IMG/VR virus record: IMGVR_UViG_3300028829_005098
Location: 51,416 to 115,415 of that record
Direction: 5' to 3' (one strand)
From: a virus
DNA length: 64,000 bases
This document shows, piece by piece, positions 30,135 to 39,772 of this stretch. The notes below the pieces were generated by a model that was not told the DNA's origin, did not search any database, and saw nothing but the letters and a program-made list of their open reading frames with translations. A program made the translations under genes and the position numbers. Position 1 is the first letter of the stretch, and each line of letters starts with the position of its first letter.

Positions 30135-32107
30135 TATATTACTCTTCCTACTATGTCTCGTGATGGAAATTTGACTTCAAATATCGATGGGTCCATTGAT
30201 GGATATATTATTTTATTAATAGTCGCACCTCCGATGTCATATTCGTTTTCTGAGTAGTCTCCATCGTTGATTGTTAGATTTACAAATTCTAAATTGGATA
30301 CAGATTTTACACCTTTTATTTGAGATACCAATAATTCTACATTTCCGATTTCAATTGGTTGAGAGATCTGCCATTTGCCTATATCAAAATACTCTGTGAC
30401 TTTATTTATGCAATTTAACAAAACCTCTTTTTTATTAAAATTCTGAAAAACTGAGATTTCAAAATATACACCCACATTTATTATGAAAGCATTTGTTATA
30501 TTTATTCCATCTGTTAGCATTCTGAATTGTGTCATGTATGTTGTTAGATTATGTAATACAAGTTCGTTTGGTGCAGTTAGTTTTTTTGTTTCATCGTAAC
30601 TAAGTATATACATATTTACTGCAAATGGATTGTTTATTTCACCATAAACTGTATTCAGACCGTTGGGTTGAACATCCGTATCAGACATAGTCGATGATTT
30701 AACCAAGTCAATTTGAGACTTTGTATCTAGTATACCATCTTTTGTTACGAATGCTTTGGCAACACTTCCGTATTTACTAGGCATTGCATATGCACGAATA
30801 ACATAATCTTCTTTGGTGACTGCCCGCATTTGAGAAGATAAATTTGACAAACCTCTCATTCGAATCTCTTCGTCATCCTCTGCACCACGACCTCCTCTCG
30901 CAGGATTTGGATTATTTACCATTAAACTGTTTTTTACACTTTCAAGTACAAGTTGCTCAGATGCAGATAGATATTCATTTGAGTCGGCATAACTTACACT
31001 TGTTATTCGTGTTAATACATTTGATTTAACATTCGATTCATCACCCCCACCTATATAATATTCTACATTTAAGGTTGTGTTGCTGGGTGATTCTCCATAC
31101 GAATCACTCTTTAAAAAATTACTTGGATCATACGACATATCAAGTGTACTTTTTGTTATATTAGTATTTCTGCCAACATTATTCATTGAGGGTGTAATAA
31201 TTTCTTCGTCCAGTTTATCCGCACCCTTACCAAATTCAATAGTAACAGAATTATCTGAATTTGTGTGTGTTATATATCGCTTGGATGTCTTAATATATCT
31301 TAATATATAAGGAACTGTTGTTGCGTATTGATAAAATAGAGGATTATTTTTTTGTGTATTCTGTTCTTCAATCAAAACCAAATCTTGTGCCATATAAGGC
31401 ACTTCGTGCCAAATTGCACCTGTTGTATCTTTTACAGATACGATTTCCAAAACATTGGTTTCAGGTAGTTCTATTTCAAAAAATTCTTGAGCATCACCAA
31501 CACTTACATTTTTTTTGATTAGTGTACCACTTGTTACATGGGCACTCTTTTTTAATAAATAAAAAGTTGGTTGTCCACCTGAGTCTCTTTCAAACACACT
31601 TATTTCAAGTGGAGATGAAACATTATTTTCTGCGAATTGTATACTATTAGTTGTTCTAAATATTACATCAGGATCATCTGCTGATCTAATTTCCACACCT
31701 GATTGAATGTTTAAAGCATATCTCATGTCAGGTATATTTTTTCCATCACCATCTAACCTTGAAGGAACAAGTTGCATTATGTCAATCATAGTTGAACTCG
31801 GTTTTGCTGGTTTTGGTTTGTATCCCAAATAATTTGCAAGTGCTAATATATTCTTTCTTTCACTTGCATATTGTAAGAATCCTTCTTTAAATTGGTAGTC
31901 TACGTAATACGATAATACATCACCAACATACGATGCGAGTTCTATGAACATCATACCTGTTGAGTTTTCCGAAAAATCTGTATATGTACCAGGAAAATAA
32001 GACTTTGTATACTGAATTAAATTCTGTTTAAAACTATCAAAGTCACGACTAAGATAATTTATGTCTTTTGATTTTATATTAGAATATATTTGAAAGTCGT
32101 CTGCCAT
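30134..32107 (-). CDS. 6: Baseplate wedge protein gp6
   Basis: 657 residues, as expected for gp6. The N-terminus (INYLSRDFDSFKQNLIQYTKSYFP, then FSENSTGMMFIELASYVGDVLSYYVDYQFKE) is diagnostic of gp6/gpJ-type wedge proteins, which form the inner baseplate ring and switch shape when the sheath contracts. An RMRGLSNLSSQMRAVTKEDY segment in the centre and a C-terminal ring-forming domain (ISQPIEIGNVELLVSQIKGV) follow. It is immediately downstream of gp25, the conserved order in this phage group, and shares one base with the next gene. Confidence 0.95.
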   Translation of the reverse strand: MADDFQIYSNIKSKDINYLSRDFDSFKQNLIQYTKSYFPGTYTDFSENSTGMMFIELASYVGDVLSYYVDYQFKEGFLQYASERKNILALANYLGYKPKPAKPSSTMIDIMQLVPSRLDGDGKNIPDMRYALNIQSGVEIRSADDPDVIFRTTNSIQFAENNVSSPLEISVFERDSGGQPTFYLLKKSAHVTSGTLIKKNVSVGDAQEFFEIELPETNVLEIVSVKDTTGAIWHEVPYMAQDLVLIEEQNTQKNNPLFYQYATTVPYILRYIKTSKRYITHTNSDNSVTIEFGKGADKLDEEIITPSMNNVGRNTNITKSTLDMSYDPSNFLKSDSYGESPSNTTLNVEYYIGGGDESNVKSNVLTRITSVSYADSNEYLSASEQLVLESVKNSLMVNNPNPARGGRGAEDDEEIRMRGLSNLSSQMRAVTKEDYVIRAYAMPSKYGSVAKAFVTKDGILDTKSQIDLVKSSTMSDTDVQPNGLNTVYGEINNPFAVNMYILSYDETKKLTAPNELVLHNLTTYMTQFRMLTDGINITNAFIINVGVYFEISVFQNFNKKEVLLNCINKVTEYFDIGKWQISQPIEIGNVELLVSQIKGVKSVSNLEFVNLTINDGDYSENEYDIGGATINKIIYPSMDPSIFEVKFPSRDIVGRVI

Positions 32108-32108
32108 A

Positions 32109-32567
32109 TTATACGTCCACTGTTAAATTAAGTTCTTGTGTTGAATTTGGAATGTTAATAACTGAAAAGACTAATTCTACTTCTACAGTATATGGATTAT
32201 TTCTATCCTCTTCTGTATATGCTTCGGGTCGTTTTATATTTACTTCGTCTATTACTATTTCAGGCATCCACATTTCTGTTGTTTCTATTATTGTATCTTC
32301 AAGTGCAACATCAGATAATTCAGTTGTACTTGGTTCAAATAAAACTGCTTTTAAATCACTTCCGTAGGTTGGCATCATGGGTCGTTCACCCTTTGCGGTT
32401 AACAACAACATTTTTAAGTTTGTTTTTACCTTTTCCAAATCTGTGTATATCTGCGAAAAATATCCATACTCATTATCACGACCATACGGAATCCTAATCC
32501 CCAAAGGAACTTTTTTCCCTTGGACTATACTATCCGTTGACGGTCGTGGTGGTATTCTATTTTTCAC
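32109..32567 (-). CDS. 25: Baseplate wedge protein gp25 (GPW/gp25 family)
   Basis: 152 residues with the family core: GIRIPYGRDNEYGYFSQ at the N-terminus, then VKTNLKMLLLTAKGERPMMPTYGSDLKAVLFE, the signature of gp25/GPW wedge proteins, and a C-terminal strand pair. It joins gp6 and gp53-type proteins in the wedge and may start sheath assembly. It is one base upstream of gp6. Confidence 0.95.
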   Translation of the reverse strand: MKNRIPPRPSTDSIVQGKKVPLGIRIPYGRDNEYGYFSQIYTDLEKVKTNLKMLLLTAKGERPMMPTYGSDLKAVLFEPSTTELSDVALEDTIIETTEMWMPEIVIDEVNIKRPEAYTEEDRNNPYTVEVELVFSVINIPNSTQELNLTVDV

Positions 32568-32569
32568 TT

Positions 32570-32968
32570 TTACGCATTACCCTTTTTCTTATCTACCGCA
32601 GTTAATAATTCTGAATAATCACGTGTTAATGCTCGTGATAGTGATTCCGGTAATTCAGATGTTGATACTTCATTTCCGTTGAAATCCTTTATTGTATTTG
32701 GATCGTGTTTTTCGTGAGGTACACCTCCTGTTGTTTCATTAAGTATTTTATTAAATACTTCGTTTTTTGAGTATCTTTTTTGAGGTTTGTTTGTTTTACT
32801 TGCGGTTAATACCTTTTTAGTAATTTCAATTGGATCGTCAGTTTTTGATTCCACAATATTACTCTTTGAAGGTTTTACATTAAGTTCACTAAGAATGTTT
32901 GGCAATGTTGCTTTCAATTCTAACTTAACTGCTTCTCGTATTATTTTAATTAACTCTTGCTTTTTCAT
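32570..32968 (-). CDS. Hypothetical protein between gp5-like spike and gp25 (132 aa)
   Basis: No family recognised. The N-terminal 30 residues form a likely amphipathic helix (ELIKIIREAVKLELK), the centre is basic and Ser/Lys-rich, and the C-terminal part is helical. An AGAAAG run upstream of the ATG may serve as ribosome-binding site. Its place in the baseplate operon suggests a small baseplate or assembly protein. Confidence 0.7.
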   Translation of the reverse strand: MKKQELIKIIREAVKLELKATLPNILSELNVKPSKSNIVESKTDDPIEITKKVLTASKTNKPQKRYSKNEVFNKILNETTGGVPHEKHDPNTIKDFNGNEVSTSELPESLSRALTRDYSELLTAVDKKKGNA

Positions 32969-32993
32969 TTTAATTTCTTTCTACATATATATA

Positions 32994-35900
32994 TTATCCA
33001 TCTATAAATACTCTGCTACTTAATAATGTTGGTAGTCTTGCTCGTAATCCTGATAATTGTCCTTGTTGAGCAGGTGATGAGGTTGTAATATAAGGGTCGT
33101 TATGAACATGACCCGATAACCACCCACACAATCCACTTAACCACCCAACTGCTACATCTCCTTTTAAAACAGGATGTCTTGTTGTAACATAAGCACCTAA
33201 GTGTATAGTGGGTGATATAACCGATGTATGTACCTGTGTTTGTGTTACTATTCTCTGCAAGGCATCAAGTGTTATTTCATCATCTGTTGCTATTCCATAT
33301 TTACCTTTTGCGAATGTTACAAATTCTCCTGACTTGGATGAAATAATAACTCTTTCTGAATTTATTATTATTTGATTTCCGTCTAGTTTTGGAAGTTGTT
33401 TACCGAACATTAGACCTCCTGCACTTCCAATGACTTCTTCCTCAACTGCATCCATTTCATTGTTGAATGTAGTTTTCTTAACATTTTTTGCTTCAGCAAG
33501 TGAATCTTCAACTGCCTTTGCATCTTTTAACATTTCTAAATCAACTGGTGCCAAACAAGCAACCGCATTTAAGTCTGCTCCTGCAATTGGTGTTCCTGCT
33601 AATGATGCGGCTGTTATTTCTGCTCCGTTGTGTATTGATTTAACAGAACTTGGATTTTGGGGTGCAGCCCGTGTATTGTCCGATGCACTTGGTCTTATGT
33701 TTGAAGAACTTGATTTAATGTTACTAGAAGCAGATGCTGGTGGAGGATTATTTGTGTTATTTGGTTGCGTTCCACTTGATGATGAACCACCTCCACTTGT
33801 TGGTGTAGAGTTGGATGGTGTACTACTACTTGTCGTTGATGCACTTGGTTGTGAGGAAGAAAAACTTGGCATTGAACCACTTCCCCCACTTGAAGAAGTA
33901 ATACTTGCATTTGCACTTGCGTTCGCACTTGCACCACTTGAAGTAGAACCAACGGATGTAGAACCACCAATTCTACCAACAGTAGATGCCGCCGCAGTTC
34001 CTCCTGCAGTAGCACTTGATGCTCCTGAGTTGAATTGGACACCTTTATTGAAAGAGTTATATTTTATGTCACCTAAGTCACGTGATGTGGTAACCGATGC
34101 AACACTTGCACCACCAAAATTGAATCCCGATGCAAATGGACTTGCATCTTTGTTTCTAAATAATCCAGTGAGTGGATCAAATCCCATTGTTGCAACTTCA
34201 TCATTTCCTTTTTTAAGAGAAAGTCCCATAGAACCAAAAGAAGCACCCGCAGCCTTAAGTTGTGCTTTTTCTTCTTCCGTAATAATAGATGTGTATTGCT
34301 GGTCAAAGTCTTTATCGTTTTTGGTAAATGCTCCGAGTATTCCTTTTTCCGAAAAATTATCACCTATTGCTTTTACTTGATCTTTTGCAGAAGATGCAGA
34401 TGGATCAAGAAATTTAGTTGCTTCACCTTTAAGTGTATCAGTTAATGTTGATCCATACTCTACTTGATTCACCCAATCACACAAATCAAAAGTAAGTTTA
34501 TCAAGATTGAAAGCAAACATAGCACCAAAATCAAATCCAAAATCAAATTTTAAATTTCTAAGTCTTTCAAATATTGCCATTAGTAAAGCAAGTAACTCAA
34601 GATTTATTCCAAACGAAAGCATCCAACCAAGTTGCTCTTCGGTATCTGAGCCAAATTCTTTTTTCTTTTTTGCCGTGGCACAAATACTTTTTACACCAAA
34701 TGATGCAAGTTTAAATAACTTAAACATTGAACTATCTTCAGAGTTTATTCCCAAGTCATCAAATCCATCTACACCAATTCCAAGTGAATTAGCTGCCGAC
34801 AATGCTCGTCCTGCTTTTGTTTTTTTGAATAAATGATTCTTACCAGCACTTTTTCCTTTTTTAAGTGCTTTCGTTAAACCACTTTCATATACAGAGTTTA
34901 ATGAAAAATTACCTGTACCGACCCCCTTTAAAAATTTACTTTTTCCAGTTTGTGAGTTTATAGAAGAACCTACTGCAGCCGCACCTGTTACTCCCGCACC
35001 ACCCGACATACCTGCTCCACCACCCGTGGAAACCCCCTCCACGTTTACAATTTTTGAAGTATTTGCCATTCCCATTTTGCCAAAACGATTACCCACCTCC
35101 ATACCGTCACTCGGACCTATTGCAGTTCCAAAACTTGCTCCTAGTGATCCGGCATAGTCTCCTTTGGATGCGTGTTTTGCGGCTGCTCCTGGTCCTGGTT
35201 GGTATATGCCTCCACCTGCACCCCCACTTGACGCAGAAATTCCTCCGGCTACTGATGATGCAGCTCCTGCTACTGCCATTCCTGTTTGAGCTGCGTTGTA
35301 GGCAGCCATGGGTCCTGCTAATTGACTTTGAACATATGCTTTTCCAGCTGACTCTGCTACTTTCATGCCTGCCTTTGCTACTGCACCTGTCGTATTTGCA
35401 GCTGCACTAACACTATCTGTTATTTGACCCCCGGCAGATTGTGCTACTTTACTTAACCCTTTAAAGTTTTTTGGTGCTTTCTTTTTCGGAGCACCACCCC
35501 CTCCACCTGTTCCACCTAATGTTGGAACAAATTTAGATACAGTTTTTCCACTTGTGATGTGAATGGATGAACCGTCTAAATTAATATCTTCCAAGACGGT
35601 GTGGGAATATATGCGTTCGTTTCCTTTTTTTGGACACGGACGATTTCTAATTAAAATCATTGGATTACCCAAGTTACCACTATAATCCTCTCCGTTTCCT
35701 TTGCTTGTTCCTGCGTCTATGGATGGATTATCTTCATAGCAACTAAAACGTATACTATTTCCAATTCTACTTTCTATTATTGTATCACCCTCAAAATGAC
35801 GAAGTGGTCTGATTTTATTGTTTGCTTTAAAATACTTTCCAAGGTATTGACCAAACTCGTTTGATGCAGGACTTATTACAGATGGATTTTTAGCACCTTT

Positions 35901-36413
35901 TAAATTTGGGCAGTTTTTAGGAGATAGTTTATTTCCAGCACCATATCTTGGTTCTGTTCTAAAATCTGCGGAGTTATTTAAAAAGTTTCTTGAATTTATT
36001 CTCCGAGTATAATAAATGTTATTAATGTATTTAACAATTACTACATTTTCATTTACCAATGGATATTCTTTAATTCCTGTTTCAAGTGGAAGAATCCATG
36101 ATAGTTCAAGCATAGGAGATTTGTTTTGACTAAATATACCTCTTGCCTTGATTCTTCCAATCCAAGAATAATCTATGTCACCTTCATTATTGTACCCTTC
36201 AGGCCACTCATCAGATTTTACTTTAGGACAAAGTTCTTTATCTGAAAATATTGGATGTTTTTCATCACGAATAACATCAAGAACCACCGCAGGTTCTAGT
36301 TCATAGAATTGTACAGTATCAGGTGTAGAAGAAAAAAGTTTTCTTTGTGTAACTAGTTGGTTTGTGCCGAGTTCTTTAGTTACGGATTTTTTTGTAAACT
36401 TGGTATATGCCAT
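32994..36413 (-). CDS. 5: gp5-like baseplate hub/central spike protein without lysozyme domain
   Basis: 1139 residues. The N-terminal region (IDYSWIGRIKARGIFSQ..., LSWILPLETG, VVIVKYINNIYYTRRIN) fits the gp5/VgrG OB-fold domain, followed by PLRHFEGDTIIESRIGNSIRF and NPMILIRNRP, conserved in gp5 proteins of marine T4-like phages. The centre (about 300-930) is Gly/Ala/Ser-rich with low complexity. The C-terminus carries QIIINSERVIISSKSGEF, TPIHLG-like strands and HNDPYITTSSPAQQGQLSGL, typical of the spike's beta region. No gp5 lysozyme (E-x8-D-x5-T) block is seen. It probably forms the trimeric membrane-piercing device. Confidence 0.85.
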   Translation of the reverse strand: MAYTKFTKKSVTKELGTNQLVTQRKLFSSTPDTVQFYELEPAVVLDVIRDEKHPIFSDKELCPKVKSDEWPEGYNNEGDIDYSWIGRIKARGIFSQNKSPMLELSWILPLETGIKEYPLVNENVVIVKYINNIYYTRRINSRNFLNNSADFRTEPRYGAGNKLSPKNCPNLKGAKNPSVISPASNEFGQYLGKYFKANNKIRPLRHFEGDTIIESRIGNSIRFSCYEDNPSIDAGTSKGNGEDYSGNLGNPMILIRNRPCPKKGNERIYSHTVLEDINLDGSSIHITSGKTVSKFVPTLGGTGGGGGAPKKKAPKNFKGLSKVAQSAGGQITDSVSAAANTTGAVAKAGMKVAESAGKAYVQSQLAGPMAAYNAAQTGMAVAGAASSVAGGISASSGGAGGGIYQPGPGAAAKHASKGDYAGSLGASFGTAIGPSDGMEVGNRFGKMGMANTSKIVNVEGVSTGGGAGMSGGAGVTGAAAVGSSINSQTGKSKFLKGVGTGNFSLNSVYESGLTKALKKGKSAGKNHLFKKTKAGRALSAANSLGIGVDGFDDLGINSEDSSMFKLFKLASFGVKSICATAKKKKEFGSDTEEQLGWMLSFGINLELLALLMAIFERLRNLKFDFGFDFGAMFAFNLDKLTFDLCDWVNQVEYGSTLTDTLKGEATKFLDPSASSAKDQVKAIGDNFSEKGILGAFTKNDKDFDQQYTSIITEEEKAQLKAAGASFGSMGLSLKKGNDEVATMGFDPLTGLFRNKDASPFASGFNFGGASVASVTTSRDLGDIKYNSFNKGVQFNSGASSATAGGTAAASTVGRIGGSTSVGSTSSGASANASANASITSSSGGSGSMPSFSSSQPSASTTSSSTPSNSTPTSGGGSSSSGTQPNNTNNPPPASASSNIKSSSSNIRPSASDNTRAAPQNPSSVKSIHNGAEITAASLAGTPIAGADLNAVACLAPVDLEMLKDAKAVEDSLAEAKNVKKTTFNNEMDAVEEEVIGSAGGLMFGKQLPKLDGNQIIINSERVIISSKSGEFVTFAKGKYGIATDDEITLDALQRIVTQTQVHTSVISPTIHLGAYVTTRHPVLKGDVAVGWLSGLCGWLSGHVHNDPYITTSSPAQQGQLSGLRARLPTLLSSRVFIDG

Positions 36414-36415
36414 TA

Positions 36416-36817
36416 TTACTTCTCATCAATTTTTTCACTTAGTTGCTTATCTATTGCATTATTTTGAACTTCAATATCATTAAGTTCTTTTTTTACATTA
36501 TTAAGCAATTCTTCTTTTTCGGCATCAGTTAGTCCATAGCCACCACCTGAGTCTTCCGATGAATTTGAAGTACCTGCTATAAATCTTTGTAGCACCGCAG
36601 ACAATTTAACAAGTTGATCGTCATTTTTTACTCCTACATCAATATAGTCTTTTATCATAGGTGCAATAACAGTTGCAGAACCTACATCCTTAACCATTTC
36701 TCTCAAATCCTTAATAAGTTGATTAATTTGGTCTTTCTTGTGATTAGAATTAAAATAAATATCTTTTATAAGAGACGAGAATGTTTTTCCCTTGAAAATT
36801 TCTGTATCATTTTCCAT
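36416..36817 (-). CDS. Hypothetical baseplate-operon protein (133 aa)
   Basis: A mostly helical protein beginning FKGKTFSSLIKDIYFNSNHKKDQINQ, a pattern I associate with small proteins next to gp5 in marine T4-like phages, though I cannot name a function. A Gly/Ser hinge (about 95-103) separates two helical parts; the C-terminal helix is charged and could form a coiled coil. It lies two bases upstream of the gp5-like gene, suggesting coupled synthesis and a chaperone or hub-partner role. Confidence 0.72.
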   Translation of the reverse strand: MENDTEIFKGKTFSSLIKDIYFNSNHKKDQINQLIKDLREMVKDVGSATVIAPMIKDYIDVGVKNDDQLVKLSAVLQRFIAGTSNSSEDSGGGYGLTDAEKEELLNNVKKELNDIEVQNNAIDKQLSEKIDEK

Positions 36818-36859
36818 AAATATAAATATAAATGTATATATTTTTTATAGAATAATAGT

Positions 36860-37639
36860 TTAATCTGCTTTAATATATCCTGTAGTTAAGTAGTCTTTTG
36901 TAATTTGACTCTGTATATCTTTCATTTTGTTTACTACTTTCGTAATACTCTGTGTCTTACAACTAGTCATTTCACGAATATATAGGTACAATGCTTTTTT
37001 ATTAAAGTTTTCAATACTATCACATCTACGAAATATTTCAACTACCGCAGCTGCGATTTGTAATTCTTGTGGTTTTTTGAATATCTTTTCTAGATTATTA
37101 TCATAATAGTTAATCATCAATCTTACAAACTCACTTAATTCTTTTTTCTGATTTTCGTTTTTCGGATTAACTGTTAATTCTTTTTTCTCGTATATAATTT
37201 CGTCATCATCAACACTTGTATGTCGTTTGAATTTCTTATAATTTCCGTTGTTATATAAAATTAAAAAGTTCTTTGCAATAATACTAAAGTATGAAAATGC
37301 CTTTCCGTTGCCCTGTCGATATTTGTGTATATTGCTAACTAAATTACTAACTACTTCTTGTTGAACTTCTTCGTGACTACATTGAAAATAAGAAAACTTA
37401 AATGTATTTAGAATGTTTTCCGCAAGTTTATCAAACGGATAACTTATTCTTTCATTGTAGATATTGTTCCTGAAATGAACATCTTCGGAATTGTTATATT
37501 CGACAATTGCATCTTCTGTGTCCTGTGAAAAATAAATTTTATCACTACTAGTTTTTTTCTTACGACGTCTACGTTTTATTACCTTTTTTTCAGTTTTTTC
37601 AACAACTCCCCTTTTTTTTTCTTTTTTTTCATTAGTCAT
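36860..37639 (-). CDS. 55: Late-transcription sigma factor (gp55-like)
   Basis: 259 residues with a very basic N-terminal tail (KKVIKRRRRKKKT). The core NERISYPFDKLAENILNTFK, then EEVQQEVVSNLVSNIHKYRQG and GKAFSYFSIIAKNFLI, corresponds to the sigma region 2-like segment of T4 gp55, which redirects host RNA polymerase to TATAAATA-type late promoters. Region 4 is absent, as in gp55. It overlaps the small membrane-protein gene upstream by 8 bases. It would be expected to switch on the structural genes on this strand. Confidence 0.9.
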   Translation of the reverse strand: MTNEKKEKKRGVVEKTEKKVIKRRRRKKKTSSDKIYFSQDTEDAIVEYNNSEDVHFRNNIYNERISYPFDKLAENILNTFKFSYFQCSHEEVQQEVVSNLVSNIHKYRQGNGKAFSYFSIIAKNFLILYNNGNYKKFKRHTSVDDDEIIYEKKELTVNPKNENQKKELSEFVRLMINYYDNNLEKIFKKPQELQIAAAVVEIFRRCDSIENFNKKALYLYIREMTSCKTQSITKVVNKMKDIQSQITKDYLTTGYIKAD

Positions 37640-37892
37640 CCGATTGTTCTACCTTTTCATTTAATTCTGTGATTAACTCTGTTATTTCTTCAAATGTCGT
37701 ACCAACTTCATCATCTTTTTCAAACATTTGTTTAGAGTCTATATCTTTCCACCCATTTCGTATTCTATTTAATGAATATAATATATCAGATATCCATGCT
37801 TCATAATTTGAAAGTTTTGTGAATAAATTCCAAATAATAAAAGAGCAAACACATAGCAATGTGCCTAAAAAAATACTTATATACATATACAT
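37632..37892 (-). CDS. Small single-pass membrane protein (86 aa)
   Basis: Residues 3-24 are strongly hydrophobic (ISIFLGTLLCVCSFIIWNLF), then WISDI and an acidic tail with DSKQMFEKDDEVGTTFEEI, a pattern seen in small proteins near gp55 in marine T4-like phages. No function is known to me. An AGAGGG lies five bases before the ATG, a good ribosome-binding site. A TTGACA occurs at 37930-37925 on the same strand but lacks a convincing -10. Confidence 0.75.
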   Translation of the reverse strand: MYMYISIFLGTLLCVCSFIIWNLFTKLSNYEAWISDILYSLNRIRNGWKDIDSKQMFEKDDEVGTTFEEITELITELNEKVEQSDD

Positions 37893-37943
37893 ATTCCCTC
37901 TAAGTAAACATTAAATTTAAAAAATGTCAATAATTTAATATTT

Positions 37944-39657
37944 TTAATTACTTTTTTCGTCTTTGTTTGTGGGTATATTACCAAGTGTACTGTTTGGGAT
38001 ATATCCGTTTGAGTTTTTGTATATTTTATTTACAAAATATTTATTATGAGCATCCATTGAACTTTTTTTCCAAGGAACATAATAAGGTCCTTTTGGTTCA
38101 AATATAGGGTCATCATCTTCACTATGCAATGGTGTTGAAATAACATTATCGTCCTCCAAGTTTCTTTTTACAGTTTTTGGAGTCGGGTTTGGTGTGGGGG
38201 TCGGTGTTGGAGTTTCCTCGGGTGTAGGAGTCGGTGTAGGTGCGGGGGTCGGTGTTGGAGTTTCCTCGGGTGTAGGAGTTGGAGTAGGAGTTGGGGTTGG
38301 AGTTTCCTCGGGTGTAGGAGTCGGTGTGGGGGTTGGGGTTTCTTCAGGTGTTGGGGTTGGAGTTTCCTCGGGTGTAGGAGTCGGTGTAGGAGTTGGGGGG
38401 GTGTAGGAGTCGGTGTAGGAGTTGGGGTTGGAGTTTCCTCGGGTGTAGGAGTTGGGGTAGGTGTTGGGGTTGGAGTTTCCCCGGGTGTTGGAGTTGGGGT
38501 GGGAGTTTTTATATCGTCTATAAAGTCACCCTCTCTTTGAAATCTATCGGCAAACGGAAGGTCGTCTATCCAGTTTTTTTTTTCGGCATCTCGTAGTCCC
38601 TTGTGATTTTTCCACCTATCATAATATTATATGCAAGTACAAGTGCAACTGCAACCGGATCAAAAACAAGAACAATTACAATAATAAACCACTTAACTAC
38701 CGTATCTACTTCTGAGTTAAATGACTTTGCTATAAATTTAAAACTGCCAATATCAGTTGCACGAATAGATTCTTTTTCTTCTAGAATTTTGGATTGATTT
38801 TCTTTTATTTTGTTATAATGTTTTTCTATAATTGGTCCTGTATTTACTTCTTTTGTTGTATCTCGCAATCCATTTACTTTTTCTACAAAAATGTCGTATT
38901 CTTTTTGTATTTCAGTATCAAGTCTTGTAATAGTTTCTTTATATGACTTGGATGCAGTTTCTTCTTCTTCCGTCAGAGTTTTTAATGATGATGTAATCGA
39001 GTCTCTTTCAGTTTTTTGCAATTCAAGTAATTCTGCTACTTTCTTTTTTGTGTCAACAAAGAAACTATTCTTTGCTTCAAGGTCACTTTTTGCTTTATCT
39101 AAAACTTCCAATCTATTTAACAATTGTTGACGTCTGTTCATCATATTTTCTGTGTCAGACTTTCGTCTTTCCGATAAACTTTCCTGTCTCTTTCTTCTAT
39201 CGTCAACAAAATCATCGTATATTTTTTGAAATCCTGCTATTGTATCTTCTTTTCTATTATCAACTTTGTCGGAAGTATTTTTAAGTGTAGAAATTTCTTC
39301 TTCTATTATTACTATCTCTTTGTTAAGTTGGTCTATACTTGCCTCGTGCATTTCTACCCGTGAACGAGTATCATCATACGCATCACTTAAAAAACCATAA
39401 ATACCAAGTGATGTAATTCCCACTAAAACTATAACAGATATAGTAGAATACCATTTTAGCATTCTTGGAATTCTGTCCCAATATCTATATAAGAAGGATG
39501 TCATTGCAAGTTTACCTGCCTCAAGTACACCTGCCATTACCATAGCAGCGATTGATGCACCTGCAAACAATAAACCTATACCTCTTACAGAGAAGAAAGC
39601 AGCTGTTCCTGCTACTGCTAATGCGAGTCCACCTATTATCGCAGTAAATAACTTCAT
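37944..39657 (-). CDS. Membrane coiled-coil protein with Pro-Thr-rich tail; frame broken at two homopolymers
   Basis: Zero-frame translation from 39657 gives 363 residues: two N-terminal membrane segments (5-50), a third (about 68-90), a long coiled coil (100-300) and a fourth hydrophobic segment ending [14 protein letters not shown], then a stop at 38566 right after an A10 run. One base back at the A10, the frame continues as [18 protein letters not shown] into (PT)n EETPTPT repeats. At a C7 run (38394-38400) a second one-base back-step is needed to keep the repeats in frame through to [10 protein letters not shown]... and the stop at 37944. The whole stretch is thus coding, and either frameshifting, recent indels or homopolymer miscalls explain the breaks. 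GAGGAG before the ATG is a good ribosome-binding site. Function unknown; possibly envelope-facing. Confidence 0.7.
38170..38512. repeat. Pro-Thr-Glu-Glu codon repeat tract
   Basis: Minus-strand units of [10 protein letters not shown] recur at least seven times with a C7 run inside. Read on the plus strand it makes spurious Gly-Val repeats. It is prone to slippage, which fits the frame break seen here. Confidence 0.85.
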
Positions 39658-39717
39658 ATCTATATATATCTCCTCAAAATTTATTTAGTATTTCATTATA
39701 TAAATATATTATAATAC

Positions 39718-39741
39718 AAAAAAGGGAGCATTTCTGCTCCC
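39718..39741 (-). terminator. Rho-independent terminator after hsp20
   Basis: On the minus strand GGGAGCA, loop GAAA, TGCTCCC, then six T. It is a perfect 7-bp stem with a stable tetraloop, about 32 bases past the hsp20 stop, and separates hsp20 from the membrane-protein gene. Confidence 0.92.
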
Positions 39742-39772
39742 TAATTGATTTTTAAAAGAAATATATATACAC

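Noticed and set aside
33430-34380. 316-residue plus-strand open frame
   Set aside because: It is the mirror of the Gly/Ala/Ser-rich middle of the gp5-like gene; composition is that of an antisense shadow, with no ribosome-binding site or known domain.
37925-37930. TTGACA as a promoter for the small membrane protein
   Set aside because: At 16-18 bases there is no acceptable -10 hexamer.
38194-38406. Plus-strand Gly-Val repeat protein
   Set aside because: Antisense reading of the Pro-Thr codon repeat; the minus-strand reading joins real coding sequence on both sides.
38170-38512. CRISPR-like repeats
   Set aside because: Units are short, uninterrupted codon repeats without unique spacers, and no cas gene is near.
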